DNA from: WTFV01 sp965200895
GTDB lineage: Bacteria; Acidobacteriota; Vicinamibacteria; Vicinamibacterales; UBA8438
Length of the DNA stretch: 64,000 nt
Assembly: GCA_965200895.1 (NCBI GenBank)
Contig: CBDAVM010000001.1
Coordinates: 2,232,001 to 2,296,000, forward strand
Direction: 5' to 3'
Positions 51,151-60,148 of the stretch are shown here, piece by piece; the first letter of the stretch is position 1; the number at the start of each line of letters is the position of its first letter. The position numbers and the translations under genes were made by a program. The notes under the pieces are model-generated. The model made no database searches. It had not been told where the DNA came from and worked only from the letters and a program-made list of their open reading frames with translations.

Positions 51151-53667
51151 TCAGCGCACCGTCACCCGGTCGAGCATCACGCCGAGGGGCCGCGGATCGG
51201 GGATGCCGAGCACCTCCTGCGGGACCCAGGGAGCGGTATCGAGCCGAATCTCCGACGCCGTCGACCGGGCGGCGACCTGTCGTGCGAGGTCCGGCGGTAT
51301 CGGCAGGTCGTAGTCGTGGAACCGGTCGGTGGCGACGGGGATCTCGCCCAGCGGCCGGTCGTCGAGGAACACCCGCACCACGGCGGCGCCGGCGTCGACC
51401 GGTCGCCCTCCGTTGCTCAGGCGCAGCGTCAGCGTAGCGGCGTCGGACCGCGTGCCGAGGAGCCGCACGAATGCGCGTTCCCGGGTCCAGCGGTAGGTGA
51501 CGCCGCGCTGGTCGATGTCCTTCGGGTACATGCCGTGGACGTAGAGGTCGTTGCCGGCGCCGACATCGAGATCGAACGTCCCGGCATCACCGGTGTCCGG
51601 CACGAACTCGTAGATGCCGTAGTCGAACTGCCAGTCCACCACGCCGTTCGGATAGGCGTTCAACGCCCGTTCGTAGTGGGGAATCCGGTGCTGCTCGCTC
51701 GCGATCAACCGCGCCGCGGTGCGCGGCGACAGCAGGTTCGTCCCGCCGCCGCCGAGGAACAGGACCCGGGCATACCGCGGGCGCGCCCAGTCGAGGAAGT
51801 CGCCCAGGAGCGCGACATCGGGCTGATCGCTGGCGAGGAGCAGAACCTGGCGGTCGTGGATGTAGGCCAGCGGGAGCGCGGCGACCTGTATGTCCGTCGT
51901 GCTGCGCGGGCCCACCAGCAGCAGGTCGTCCGGCGCCAACCGCGCTGCCAGGTCCTCGATCAGCGGGATCATTCCCGCATGCTCCACGTGGCGCAGGATC
52001 GGGCGTGTCGCCTGCCAGTACGTCCACCCGAGTCCGCCGACGAGCAGGGCGCCGGCAGCGGCGCGCGCCGCCCCGGTGGTCAGTCTCCCGAACCCGGGCA
52101 GCCGGCGCCGGTCCAGCCGGGCGACCGGCGTGAACGACGCCGCGCCGACGAGCAGCAGCGAGACGGGCAGGACGACCAGCACGTACCGTCGCGCGGTCCA
52201 GAAATGGTCCGGCGTGATGCGGGCGTTGTAGAAGATGAACACGGCGAACGTCGCGCCCAGGACAAGGAGCGCCGGGCTGCGCCAGAACCGGGGGCCGGAG
52301 ACGACGACCCAGCCGGCAAGAGCCGCCGCCAGCCCGACCGGCAGCAGGTAGAAGTCCGTGTAGAGACGCAGCCAGTACGGATCGATCTCCGGGTTGCGGT
52401 CGCCGCCCTCGCGGACGAAGAGGGCGTACGCGGCGAGCAGCCAGAGGGCGATGACGAGCGCTCGGGGCAGCCACCGTCGCGCGACCGCCGCCGCCTCCGC
52501 GCGGCCAAGCGCAACGAACGCCGCCCCCGCGGCCAGCGCCGCGCCCGCGGCGACCACCCCCTCGACCGGGCTGATCCGGGACAGGAACCACCAGGGCACG
52601 TAGTGCGCCAGCACGGTCGTGTAGTACGCTGCCGCGGCGGTGGTCAGGGCGATCAGCGGGAGCGCGAAGGACGCCTGCAGGCGATGCCCGTCGGCGCGGC
52701 CGACAAGGACGGCGAGGCCGGCCGCGGCAACGACCAGGACGCCCAGGATATGCGCGAACAGCGTCAGTCCCAGCAGCCCCGCCGCGACCGGCGCGAAGAA
52801 GCGGTCGCCTTCCACGTGCGCTCGGGCGTGGGCCAGCACGCCGGCGAAGACCAGCGGCTGCACGACCATCTCCGCGCAGAAGTAGCGCGCGAACCAGACC
52901 TGCGCGACATGGACGGCCAGCAGCGCGGCGCCGGCGAAGGCGGCCCGGCGTCCCAGTGCGTGGGCGCCGGCGAAGTAGACGGCGAGCACGCCGAGCAGCG
53001 CCCAGAGTCCGTGCACGTAGCGCGCCCCGCTGAGTCCCAGCGTGTCGTACGCCATGGCGATCCAGACCGGGTACAGGTGGGGAAACTGCCCGACGACCTC
53101 TCCGGTGTCCAGGTCGGCGACGAAGAATCCCAGGAACCGCACGGTGTCGAAGGCCGCGGACGGCGGCTCCGGCCGGAAGAAGAGGTCGCGGTGCTCGGGC
53201 GGGACCGAGCGGACGAGCGGGTCGTCGGTGACGAGCGACCCGCGCTGCGCGATCTGCACGCCGGCGTTGAAGTACACGGCGGGATCCCGTCCGCCGTTGA
53301 CGTATTCCGCGGGTCGCGCGAAGAAGAACAGGCCGGCGGCCAGCGCGAGCAGCGCCAGCGGGGCCGCGGCCGTGCGCGTGGGTCCCGGAGCGTCGACCCC
53401 GAGCCGGAGCTGCGAACGCCACGCCAGGACGAGGCCGAGACAGACGGCGCCGTTGAGCCAGAGCACCCGTTCCAGCGCGTAGGAGCCGGCGAGGGCGAGG
53501 GTGAACGCCAGGATGGACGACAGCGCGGCGCTGAGGACAACGGCCCAGAACCAGCGTTCCTCGGCCGGCAACGCGGCGCGGCGGGCGCGATCGAACAGCG
53601 GAACGCGGAAGATCAGGGCGCCGGGCAGGCAGGCGAGCAGCAGTACGACGAGCGCCGTCCGCGGCAT
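51151..53667 (-). CDS. Large polytopic glycosyltransferase-like protein with C-terminal beta domain
   Basis: This protein of about 838 residues has roughly 12-14 transmembrane helices over its first 500 residues. ARPAEYVNGGRDPAVYFNAG is a periplasmic-loop Asp motif of the GT39/GT-C kind, and VHVAQVWFARYFCAEMVVQP resembles the following helix. The C-terminal 250 residues are soluble: NDLYVHGMYPKDIDQRGVTY, then RWTRERAFVRLLG and VRVFLDDRPLGEIPVATDRF form a beta-sandwich-like domain. A similar domain ends the O-antigen-ligase-like protein at 62683. A GTG at 53685 is another start. Function inferred. Confidence 0.7.
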   Translation of the reverse strand: MPRTALVVLLLACLPGALIFRVPLFDRARRAALPAEERWFWAVVLSAALSSILAFTLALAGSYALERVLWLNGAVCLGLVLAWRSQLRLGVDAPGPTRTAAAPLALLALAAGLFFFARPAEYVNGGRDPAVYFNAGVQIAQRGSLVTDDPLVRSVPPEHRDLFFRPEPPSAAFDTVRFLGFFVADLDTGEVVGQFPHLYPVWIAMAYDTLGLSGARYVHGLWALLGVLAVYFAGAHALGRRAAFAGAALLAVHVAQVWFARYFCAEMVVQPLVFAGVLAHARAHVEGDRFFAPVAAGLLGLTLFAHILGVLVVAAAGLAVLVGRADGHRLQASFALPLIALTTAAAAYYTTVLAHYVPWWFLSRISPVEGVVAAGAALAAGAAFVALGRAEAAAVARRWLPRALVIALWLLAAYALFVREGGDRNPEIDPYWLRLYTDFYLLPVGLAAALAGWVVVSGPRFWRSPALLVLGATFAVFIFYNARITPDHFWTARRYVLVVLPVSLLLVGAASFTPVARLDRRRLPGFGRLTTGAARAAAGALLVGGLGWTYWQATRPILRHVEHAGMIPLIEDLAARLAPDDLLLVGPRSTTDIQVAALPLAYIHDRQVLLLASDQPDVALLGDFLDWARPRYARVLFLGGGGTNLLSPRTAARLIASEQHRIPHYERALNAYPNGVVDWQFDYGIYEFVPDTGDAGTFDLDVGAGNDLYVHGMYPKDIDQRGVTYRWTRERAFVRLLGTRSDAATLTLRLSNGGRPVDAGAAVVRVFLDDRPLGEIPVATDRFHDYDLPIPPDLARQVAARSTASEIRLDTAPWVPQEVLGIPDPRPLGVMLDRVTVR

Positions 53668-53712
53668 CGCCCCGGAGGGTACCACGCACGCCGCGGGGCC
53701 CGCAAAGGTCCC

Positions 53713-53825
53713 GCAGACGATGCGGCCCGGGCATCGGTCATCGGCGCGGTCGCCACGTCCTGTCCATGGTCACTTCCAGTCATGGCGCGCAGACGATGCC
53801 CGGGCGTCGGTCATCGGCGCCGTGC
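53713..53825 (-). repeat. Direct repeat of the GT4 3' end, period about 73-76
   Basis: GCAGACGATGCGGCCCGGGC (from 53713) and its relative from 53789 share about 35 bases ending TCGGTCATCGGCGC. The second copy contains the stop codon of the GT4 gene (53811). On the minus strand both copies carry CGATGA, a stop/start overlap. The repeat fills the gap between the GT4 and the large membrane-protein gene. Confidence 0.65.
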
Positions 53826-55061
53826 GTGCGCCGCGGCCAACTGGTAGGCCGTCTCGAAGCGTTCACAGACCCGGGCCCACGTATGCTCCCGTCGCATCCG
53901 CTCGCGGGCCACGCCGCTTATCGCCGCGCGCAACCCGGCGTCGCACAGCAGCGCATCGATCGCCGCGGCGAGACGTTCGGCGTCCCGCTCGGGGACGACG
54001 AGGGCCGTCTCGTGATCGACCGCGACCGAGGCGATGCCGCCGGCGTGGGTCGTGACCACCGGGGTTCCCGTGGCCAGCGCTTCGAGGACGGTGTTGGGCA
54101 GGCCGTCCACGTTGCCGGCGTCGTCGACCACCGAGGGGGTGGCGGAGACGTCGGCGGCGGCCAGCCAGTCGGCCACCTCGTGGTGCGGGATGCCCCCGAG
54201 CCACGTCACCCGTTCGGTCACCTGCCGGGCCGCCGCCCGCGCGCGCAGCTCCCCGTCCAGGTCGCCGCTGCCGGCCAGGACCAGCCGCAGGGCCGGCCGG
54301 CGCGGGGCGAGTCGCGCGATAGCGTCGACGAGGTACTCGAACCCCTTCTTGCGCACGAACCGTCCCACCGCGAACACGACCTCCGCATCGTCGCCGAGGC
54401 CGTGCGCGGCGCGGACGCGCCGCCGGGTGTCCCGGTCCGGCGCGAAGCGGTCGACGTCGACCCCGTGCAGCAGCGTCTCGGTACGGGCGTCGTCGGCGCC
54501 GAGCGCGACCGCCCGGTCACGCAGGTCGCTGCTGCACGCCGTCACCCGGTCGGCGCGCCGGAACGCGGCGCGGGCGGCGAGTCGGGCCAGCCGGTTGCGC
54601 TCCGCGACGAAGAGATCGGAGCCGTGCAGGCTGACGACGATCGGCAACCGGCCCCCGGCCCCGGCCGCAGTGACGCCGCCGGGGATCGCCCAGTGCGCGT
54701 GGATGAGCGTGGCGCCGCCGTCCCGGATCACGCGCCGGACCAGACGGTGCGCGGCGATCATCGCCAGCGGGGCCACGGCGTACGCGGCCGGGCGCATCGA
54801 GACGTCGGCGCGAAGAGCGCCGGCGTAGCCGAAGACGTCGAGGCCGCGCAGGGGGGCGTAACGGTAGAAGTGGAAGTGCACGCCGCCCTCGCGCCGGGGG
54901 CGGCTGACCAGCGGGTGCCACGGGGCCACCACGTGCACCGTGTGACCGCGGGCGGCGACCCCGTGGGCGATGGGCTCCACCGCGGTGCCGGTCAGGTCCC
55001 CGGGAAAACGGGGATAGGACGTGGTGACGAGGACGACGGTGTGTCGGGCGCGCATCGTCAT
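53811..55061 (-). CDS. GT4-family glycosyltransferase
   Basis: This 416-residue GT-B enzyme has HTVVLVTTSYPRFPGDLTGT at its N-terminus, ATLIHAHWAIPGGVTAAGAG, LPIVVSLHGSDLFVAERNRL, and in the donor half VVFAVGRFVRKKGFEYLVDA with GNVDGLPNTVLEALATGTPV carrying the acidic pair. The ATG at 55061 overlaps the preceding GT2 stop (ATGA). It is the third of a tightly coupled GT2-GT2-GT4 set on the minus strand. Confidence 0.85.
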   Translation of the reverse strand: MTMRARHTVVLVTTSYPRFPGDLTGTAVEPIAHGVAARGHTVHVVAPWHPLVSRPRREGGVHFHFYRYAPLRGLDVFGYAGALRADVSMRPAAYAVAPLAMIAAHRLVRRVIRDGGATLIHAHWAIPGGVTAAGAGGRLPIVVSLHGSDLFVAERNRLARLAARAAFRRADRVTACSSDLRDRAVALGADDARTETLLHGVDVDRFAPDRDTRRRVRAAHGLGDDAEVVFAVGRFVRKKGFEYLVDAIARLAPRRPALRLVLAGSGDLDGELRARAAARQVTERVTWLGGIPHHEVADWLAAADVSATPSVVDDAGNVDGLPNTVLEALATGTPVVTTHAGGIASVAVDHETALVVPERDAERLAAAIDALLCDAGLRAAISGVARERMRREHTWARVCERFETAYQLAAAHARRR

Positions 55062-55924
55062 TCGCGGCCGCGCGCGTCCATGCGCAGTGTCGCGATCTGA
55101 TCCGAGACGAGGCCGATCAGGAAGACCAGGACGCTGAGCATGATCAGCAGGACCGCGGTGTCGGTGACGTTGGTTTCGGTGGCGATGGTCCACAGCGCGT
55201 AGCCGGCGCCGCCGGCGAGCAGCAGCAGGCTGATGGGCACGAAGATGCGCAACGGGCTGTAGATGGTCACGACGCGCAGCAGGATCAGCCAGAACTTGAA
55301 GCCGTCGCGGGCGAAGCGGATCTTCGACGAACCCTGCCGCCGGCGGGCCGCGGTCGGCTCGAAGGCGACACTGTAGCCTGCCCGGAGCGCGGCCAGCGTG
55401 ATGGTGGCGGCCGACGAGAAGCCGTTCGGCAGCATGTGCAGAAACTCGCGCAGCAACTCCGTTCGCGCGGCCCGGAAACCGGAGGTCAGATCCGCTACCG
55501 GATGCGCCGTCAGCCGCGAGGCCAACCCGTTCAGCAGCGCGTTGCCGAGCCGGCGGCCGGGGCTGGCCTGGGTGGCGGCGGGCCGCGCGCCGACCACCAG
55601 GTCGTAGTCGCCGAGCCGGGCGACCAGCCGCCGGGCATCCTCCGGCTGGTGCTGGCCGTCGCCGTCCATGATCAGCACGTGCGTTCCGGCGGCGGCGCGG
55701 ACGCCCCGTTTTATCGCTGCGCCGAGACCCTTGTTGTACGGCTGGCGGACGACCCGCGCTCCCGCCGCGCCGGCGAGCTCGGCCGTGGTGTCGGTCGAGC
55801 CGTCGTCGATCACGAGAATCTCGCGCCACGGCCCCGCCTGCCGGACGCCGGCGACGACGGCGGCGATGCCGGCCGCCTCGTTGAACGCGGGGATGATCAC
55901 CGTGGTGGAGGACGGCTCAGCCAT
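55058..55924 (-). CDS. GT2 glycosyltransferase, polyprenyl-phosphate-sugar synthase type
   Basis: This 288-residue protein begins STTVIIPAFNEAAGIAAVVA and has the GT-A metal/donor motifs EILVIDDGSTDTTAELAG and LIMDGDGQHQPEDARRLVAR. Two C-terminal transmembrane helices (about 220-275) suggest a dolichyl/undecaprenyl-phosphate sugar synthase, which could feed the GT-C-like enzymes nearby. The ATG at 55924 overlaps the previous gene by eight bases (ATGGCTGA). Open frame upstream contains duplicated sequence and is not part of this gene. Confidence 0.85.
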   Translation of the reverse strand: MAEPSSTTVIIPAFNEAAGIAAVVAGVRQAGPWREILVIDDGSTDTTAELAGAAGARVVRQPYNKGLGAAIKRGVRAAAGTHVLIMDGDGQHQPEDARRLVARLGDYDLVVGARPAATQASPGRRLGNALLNGLASRLTAHPVADLTSGFRAARTELLREFLHMLPNGFSSAATITLAALRAGYSVAFEPTAARRRQGSSKIRFARDGFKFWLILLRVVTIYSPLRIFVPISLLLLAGGAGYALWTIATETNVTDTAVLLIMLSVLVFLIGLVSDQIATLRMDARGRE

Positions 55925-57041
55925 GCCTGCTCCCCGCGTCGGCCGTCGCCGGCTGCTGATCGGGGACGTCAGTTTCGGCAGCTTGCCGGCGATCCCGGAA
56001 GCTCCCCGCGTCGGCCGTCGCCGGCTGCTGATCGAGGGACTCGGCCGCGGGGTACTTCGTTGCCTTTGCCGCGCGGGAGGTCGGGACACCGCCTGCCTCC
56101 AGCGCCCGCACCCGGTACAGCAGCTCCTCGGTCAGCTTGCGGTTGGCGGACAGGACGTCTGCGAGCAGGCCGATCAACAGCACCTGGAAGCCGACGATCA
56201 GCAGCACCGCGGCCAGGATGAGCGACTGCACGTGCCCGGATCCGGCGCCGTTCATATAGAAGTACAGGAAGCGGAACGAGATGACGAGTCCGCCGGCCAC
56301 CAGGGTCAGGCCGGCCGTGGTGAACACCGTGAGCGGTTCGTACAGCGTGTAGATGCGGACGATGGTCGCCGCCGACTTGCGGACGTAGGTGAAGACGCTG
56401 TCGAACAGCCGAGAGGGGCGTGTGCTGTCGTTGGTCGCCACCGGCACGTGGGCGATGGCCAGCCGCTTGCGGCCCGCCTGGATGATCGTCTCCAGGGTGT
56501 ACGAGAAGTCCGACACCACCGTCTGGCGCAGCGCAGCGTCGCGGGTGTAGGCGCGGAACCCGCTGGTCGCGTCGCGCACCCGCGTGTTCGAGACCTGCCG
56601 GATCACCCAGCTTCCCAGCCGCTGCAGCCAGCGCTTGAGCGGCGGCATCCGCTGCAGGGTGGCGACGTTGCGGTCGCCGATGACGACATCGGCGGTGCCG
56701 TCGAGCAGCGGCTGCACCAGCGCCGCGACGTCCGCCCCGGCGTACTGGTTGTCGGCGTCGGTGTTGACGACATAGTCGGCCCCGAGCCGGAGCGCGGCGT
56801 CGAGACCCGCCATGAACGCCGCCGCGAGTCCCCGGCGGGTGCGGAAGCGGATCACATGGTCCACGCCGTGCGCACGCGCCACCGCCGACGTGTCGTCGCT
56901 GGACCCGTCATCGACCACCAGCCACTCGACGGTGTCGATGCCCCCCACGGCGCGGGGCAGGTCGGCCAGCGTGGCGGGCAGCGTTGCGGCCTCGTTCAGG
57001 CACGGGATCTGAATGATGAGCTTGGACACGCGCACCGCCAT
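55917..57041 (-). CDS. GT2 glycosyltransferase with two membrane helices
   Basis: This 374-residue protein starts KLIIQIPCLNEAATLPATLA, has EWLVVDDGSSDDTSAVARAH and YVVNTDADNQYAGADVAALV (donor DxD-like site), and two C-terminal transmembrane helices (LTVFTTAGLTLVAGGLVISF and a second near residue 290). Its last 50 residues are unusual: DQQPATADAGS occurs twice, 24 residues apart, because of a 72-base in-frame duplication. It overlaps the following GT2 gene by eight bases. Confidence 0.85.
   Translation of the reverse strand: MAVRVSKLIIQIPCLNEAATLPATLADLPRAVGGIDTVEWLVVDDGSSDDTSAVARAHGVDHVIRFRTRRGLAAAFMAGLDAALRLGADYVVNTDADNQYAGADVAALVQPLLDGTADVVIGDRNVATLQRMPPLKRWLQRLGSWVIRQVSNTRVRDATSGFRAYTRDAALRQTVVSDFSYTLETIIQAGRKRLAIAHVPVATNDSTRPSRLFDSVFTYVRKSAATIVRIYTLYEPLTVFTTAGLTLVAGGLVISFRFLYFYMNGAGSGHVQSLILAAVLLIVGFQVLLIGLLADVLSANRKLTEELLYRVRALEAGGVPTSRAAKATKYPAAESLDQQPATADAGSFRDRRQAAETDVPDQQPATADAGSRHG
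55929..56034 (-). repeat. In-frame direct repeat in the GT2 tail, period 72
   Basis: GCTCCCCGCGTCGGCCGTCG begins at 55929 and again at 56001, each followed by CCGGCTGCTGATCG. The period of 72 keeps the frame, adding 24 residues to the C-terminus of the upstream GT2 protein. Confidence 0.8.
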
Positions 57042-57137
57042 CGTACCAAACCGTCATGATCGGGGTGCCGCTCACTATCGCTTCGTCCGGCGCGGGCCGG
57101 CGTGTGCTACGATAACTGTTTACACACAGGTAATTCT

Positions 57138-58523
57138 GTGCCCGACGAGCTGCCGCCGCGTTTCGACCGTTCCGCCCCGACCGTGCCGCCGCCGCCCGGC
57201 GGCGACCATCTGATGAGGCTTCCGGCGACGCCCGAGACGCCGGACATGGCGATCGGTCCGAGCATGAAGATCGGGCTGCTGGTGGTCGCGTTGTTCATCG
57301 GCGGTTTCGGCGTCTGGGGAACGCTTTTCTCGCTGTCCAGCGGTGCGGTCGCCCCCGGCATCATCGGGGTCAGCAGCGAGCGCAAGACGGTGGATCACCT
57401 CGAAGGGGGCATCGTCCGGGAGATCCGGGTGGTGGACGGCGATCTCGTCGAGGCCGGGCAGACGCTGATCGTGCTCGACGACACCCGGTCTCGGGCGACG
57501 CTGGACCTGCTGGAGGCGCAGTGGCGTTCGGCCGAGGCGCTCAACGCGCGGCTGGAGGCGGAGCGCGACCGGTTGCCCGCCATCCGGTGGCCGGTGGAGC
57601 TGACGGCAGCGGGCGTGTTCCACGACGACACCAGTGAGATCCTCGCCACGCAGGAACGGATCTTCGCCGCGCGCGCAAGGCAGTTGGCGGACCAGATCGC
57701 CATCCGCAACCGCCAGATCGAGCAGATGCGGGAGCGGGCAGCGGGGCTGGAGGAGGAGGCCGCCCTGCTCGACCGCCAGGTCGAGCTGCTCGACGAAGCG
57801 CTGTTCGATGTCCGCCGCAGCGTGCTGCTCGGCGTCGAGTCGAAGCACCAGCGGCTGCTGAACCTGGAGGGCGAGTGGGCGCGGACCAGGGGCAACCGCG
57901 CGCGCACGCTGTCGGAGATCGCGCGCATCGAACTCGCCGTCACCGAGACGGAGTTGTTGATCGCCGATCTTCGCAACAGCCGGTTGGGAGAGGTGGCGAC
58001 GGAGCTGCGCGAGGTGGAGACCGAGCTCTCGGACCTGCGCGAGCAGGTGGCGGCGGCCCGCGACGTGGCGGCGCGCACGCGCATCACGGCCCCGGTGGCG
58101 GGAGTGGTCGTGGGCCTGCAGGTCTTCACGCCGGGCGGCGTGATCCGACCGGGCGAGCCGCTGATGGAGATCGTGCCGGCCGGCGACCGGCTGATCATCG
58201 AGGCGCGCGTCAATCCCAACGACATCGATTCGGTCGTCGTCGGGCTCGAGGCGCAGGTGATGCTGCCGGCGTTCTCGCGGCTCGGGGCGCCCCGCCTGGC
58301 CGGCGAGGTGATCCGGGTCTCGGCCGACCGCTTCGCCAACGAACAGATGGCCTGGTACGAGGCGCGTATCGCACTCGATCCCGAACAGGCCGGCCTCGCG
58401 GACCTGCCGCTGACGCCCGGCATGCAGGCCGACGTGCTGATCGTCACCGGCGCGCGCACCCTGCTCGACTACCTGTTGACGCCGGTGGTCGAGAGCCTCG
58501 GGCGCGCACTGCGCGAGGAATAG
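57138..58523 (+). CDS. HlyD-family type I secretion membrane-fusion protein
   Basis: This 461-residue adaptor has a proline-rich cytoplasmic N-terminus, one transmembrane helix (about 44-66; MKIGLLVVALFIGGFGVWGT), a lipoyl half (KTVDHLEGGIVREIRVVDGD), a long coiled coil (about 115-305) with many Glu/Arg heptads, the second lipoyl half (TRITAPVAGVVVGLQVFTPG) and a beta-barrel (LIIEARVNPNDIDSVVVGLE). It links an inner-membrane ABC transporter to TolC, but neither partner is in the window. GTG start. A TACGAT at 57107-57112 could be its -10 element. Confidence 0.88.
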   Translation: MPDELPPRFDRSAPTVPPPPGGDHLMRLPATPETPDMAIGPSMKIGLLVVALFIGGFGVWGTLFSLSSGAVAPGIIGVSSERKTVDHLEGGIVREIRVVDGDLVEAGQTLIVLDDTRSRATLDLLEAQWRSAEALNARLEAERDRLPAIRWPVELTAAGVFHDDTSEILATQERIFAARARQLADQIAIRNRQIEQMRERAAGLEEEAALLDRQVELLDEALFDVRRSVLLGVESKHQRLLNLEGEWARTRGNRARTLSEIARIELAVTETELLIADLRNSRLGEVATELREVETELSDLREQVAAARDVAARTRITAPVAGVVVGLQVFTPGGVIRPGEPLMEIVPAGDRLIIEARVNPNDIDSVVVGLEAQVMLPAFSRLGAPRLAGEVIRVSADRFANEQMAWYEARIALDPEQAGLADLPLTPGMQADVLIVTGARTLLDYLLTPVVESLGRALREE

Positions 58524-58598
58524 ACGGTCACCGTCCGGATTCAACGCCGGATCGTCGTCCTCCTCGGGCGTGTACTGCGTGAAGAATGGACGGTCACC
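58496..58598 (+). repeat. Duplicated 3' end of the HlyD gene, period 66
   Basis: CCTCGGGCGCGCACTGCGCG (58496) and CCTCGGGCGTGTACTGCGTG (58562) start two related 37-base segments, both ending GACGGTCACC. The first encodes the protein terminus and TAG stop; in the second TAG is TGG. The copies have diverged at several positions, so the duplication is older than the one at 55929. Confidence 0.65.
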
Positions 58599-60141
58599 CC
58601 CGAGTGCCGACCGCCGCGTAGTCCTGGTGGGCGAAGAGCAGATCGTTCAGGCGGTCGACGTTCCCGTTCAATACCTCGATCACCCCGCGTAGCGCGGCGC
58701 CGCCCGGCCCGTCGTCCGCCGTCGCGGCCGCCCGCTGCAGCCGGCCGGCGTCCGGCACCGGGGCGCTGTAGACGATGTCGACGTCGACGAAGCCGTGTGC
58801 GCGCAGCAGGTAGCCCAGCGTGTCCGGGTGCAGCGGATGCCGGTGCGTGATGTCACGGATGTAGGCGCTGAAGAACGCGCTCCAGGACGCCGGGTTGATG
58901 GTCTCCACCACGATCCGTGCGCCGGGACGCAGCGCCCGGTGCAGGGCGGCGAGCAGCAGCAGCAGATAGTCCGCCTCGAAGTGCTCGACGACCTGCGCGG
59001 CGAACAGCCCCCCGAGCGACTCCTCGGGCAGCCCGGCGACGTAGGCGAGGGCGTCGGCCGGCGTCGCGTCCAGCCCCCGTTCGCGGCAACGCTCGACCAT
59101 CTCGACGTTGGCGTCGATGCCGTGGGCCGGGATGCCCGCGTCGCGCAGCAGCGCCAGGAACTCGCCCCGCCCGCAGCCGACATCCAGTACGTCCGACGTC
59201 CCCTCGAAGCACGACAGGTAGCGCCGCTGGCGGCCCGTGATCTCGGCCGGCGAGCCGCGGAAGGTGTCCTCGAAGACCGCGTAGGTCGCGGCGCCGGCGG
59301 CCGCCTCGGGCGCCGGGGCCGCCGGTCCTGTCGCGTCGGCCACTTCGGGCGCCGGGGCCGCCGGTCTTGTCGCGTCGGCCACTTCGGGCGCCGGGGCCGC
59401 CGGTTCTGTCGTGTCGGCCGCCTCGGGTGCACCGGCCGGTCCGGGCGCGACCGCCGGTTGCCCCGCGGCGTCGGGGCCGGCGAGTCCGTCGCGCAGGCGA
59501 TGGAGCTCGCGCGCGGCCGTTCGTGATGCGCCGTGCAGGACCTGCACGGACTCGCGCAGGCCGACCTGCCGGCTGGCCAGGGCTTCCAGCCCCGCGGTGA
59601 CGCCGGCGATCGCCGCCCCGTTGTCCTCGTTGATGCGCCGCATCAGGCCCGCCACCTCGCGGTCCCGGGTGTCGACGAACGCCGTGATCCGCTGCAGGTA
59701 CTGCACCAGGCGCGACTGGAAGGTGAGCGTCTCGGCCAGATGCGTCCCGATGCGCGCCAGCGTCTCGCCGGTGCGGCGCCGCTCGGCGGCCTCCGCCGCG
59801 GCGCGTTGCGCCCCGTGTGCGAGCAGGGCGCGGTTGAGCTTCTCCTGTCGCTCGAACGCGGGACCCACCAGCGGCGCCAGCAGCCGGTGCAGCCCGCGCC
59901 GCCACGCCGGGGCCTCCGGCGCCGGCGGCTGCCACAAGCGCGCGGCGCCGGCGGCCTCGAGTCCCGCCGGGGCGCCGTCGTCCGGGGCGGCGGGCGGCGG
60001 CGGGGCGTCGAACGGCCGGGGCAGCGCCCGGTCGAGCCGCGTCAACGCGTCGTTGTACTCGCGTTCGGCGTCCACCCGTAGGCGCGCCAGCCGGTCCAGG
60101 TCATCGGGGGAGACGGTGCGCTCGAACATGGTCCTCTCCAT
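58594..60141 (-). CDS. SAM methyltransferase with long helical N-terminus, WbdD-like
   Basis: This 515-residue protein has an N-terminal half of helices rich in Ala, Arg and Glu (about 1-210, with YLQRITAFVDTRDREVAGLM), then a repetitive Pro/Ala linker (about 215-280) and a class I methyltransferase: DVLDVGCGRGEFLALLRDAG is motif I and GGLFAAQVVEHFEADYL is motif IV/post. INPASWSAFFSAYIRDITHR resembles the WbdD-type O-antigen terminator. It may methylate and cap the chain end of the polysaccharide. A later ATG at 60129 is possible. Confidence 0.78.
   Translation of the reverse strand: MERTMFERTVSPDDLDRLARLRVDAEREYNDALTRLDRALPRPFDAPPPPAAPDDGAPAGLEAAGAARLWQPPAPEAPAWRRGLHRLLAPLVGPAFERQEKLNRALLAHGAQRAAAEAAERRRTGETLARIGTHLAETLTFQSRLVQYLQRITAFVDTRDREVAGLMRRINEDNGAAIAGVTAGLEALASRQVGLRESVQVLHGASRTAARELHRLRDGLAGPDAAGQPAVAPGPAGAPEAADTTEPAAPAPEVADATRPAAPAPEVADATGPAAPAPEAAAGAATYAVFEDTFRGSPAEITGRQRRYLSCFEGTSDVLDVGCGRGEFLALLRDAGIPAHGIDANVEMVERCRERGLDATPADALAYVAGLPEESLGGLFAAQVVEHFEADYLLLLLAALHRALRPGARIVVETINPASWSAFFSAYIRDITHRHPLHPDTLGYLLRAHGFVDVDIVYSAPVPDAGRLQRAAATADDGPGGAALRGVIEVLNGNVDRLNDLLFAHQDYAAVGTRG
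59300..59432 (-). repeat. 39-base coding repeat in the methyltransferase linker
   Basis: Near-identical 39-base units encode PAAPAPEVADATR and PAAPAPEVADATG with degenerate copies on both sides. The Pro/Ala-rich sequence should form a flexible spacer between the helical and catalytic domains. Confidence 0.7.
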
Positions 60142-60148
60142 TCCGGCG

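Noticed and set aside
55925..56089. Longer N-terminus for the GT2 protein at 55058
   Set aside because: The upstream residues come from the duplicated tail of the previous gene and are low-complexity; the GT2 fold starts at the ATG at 55924.
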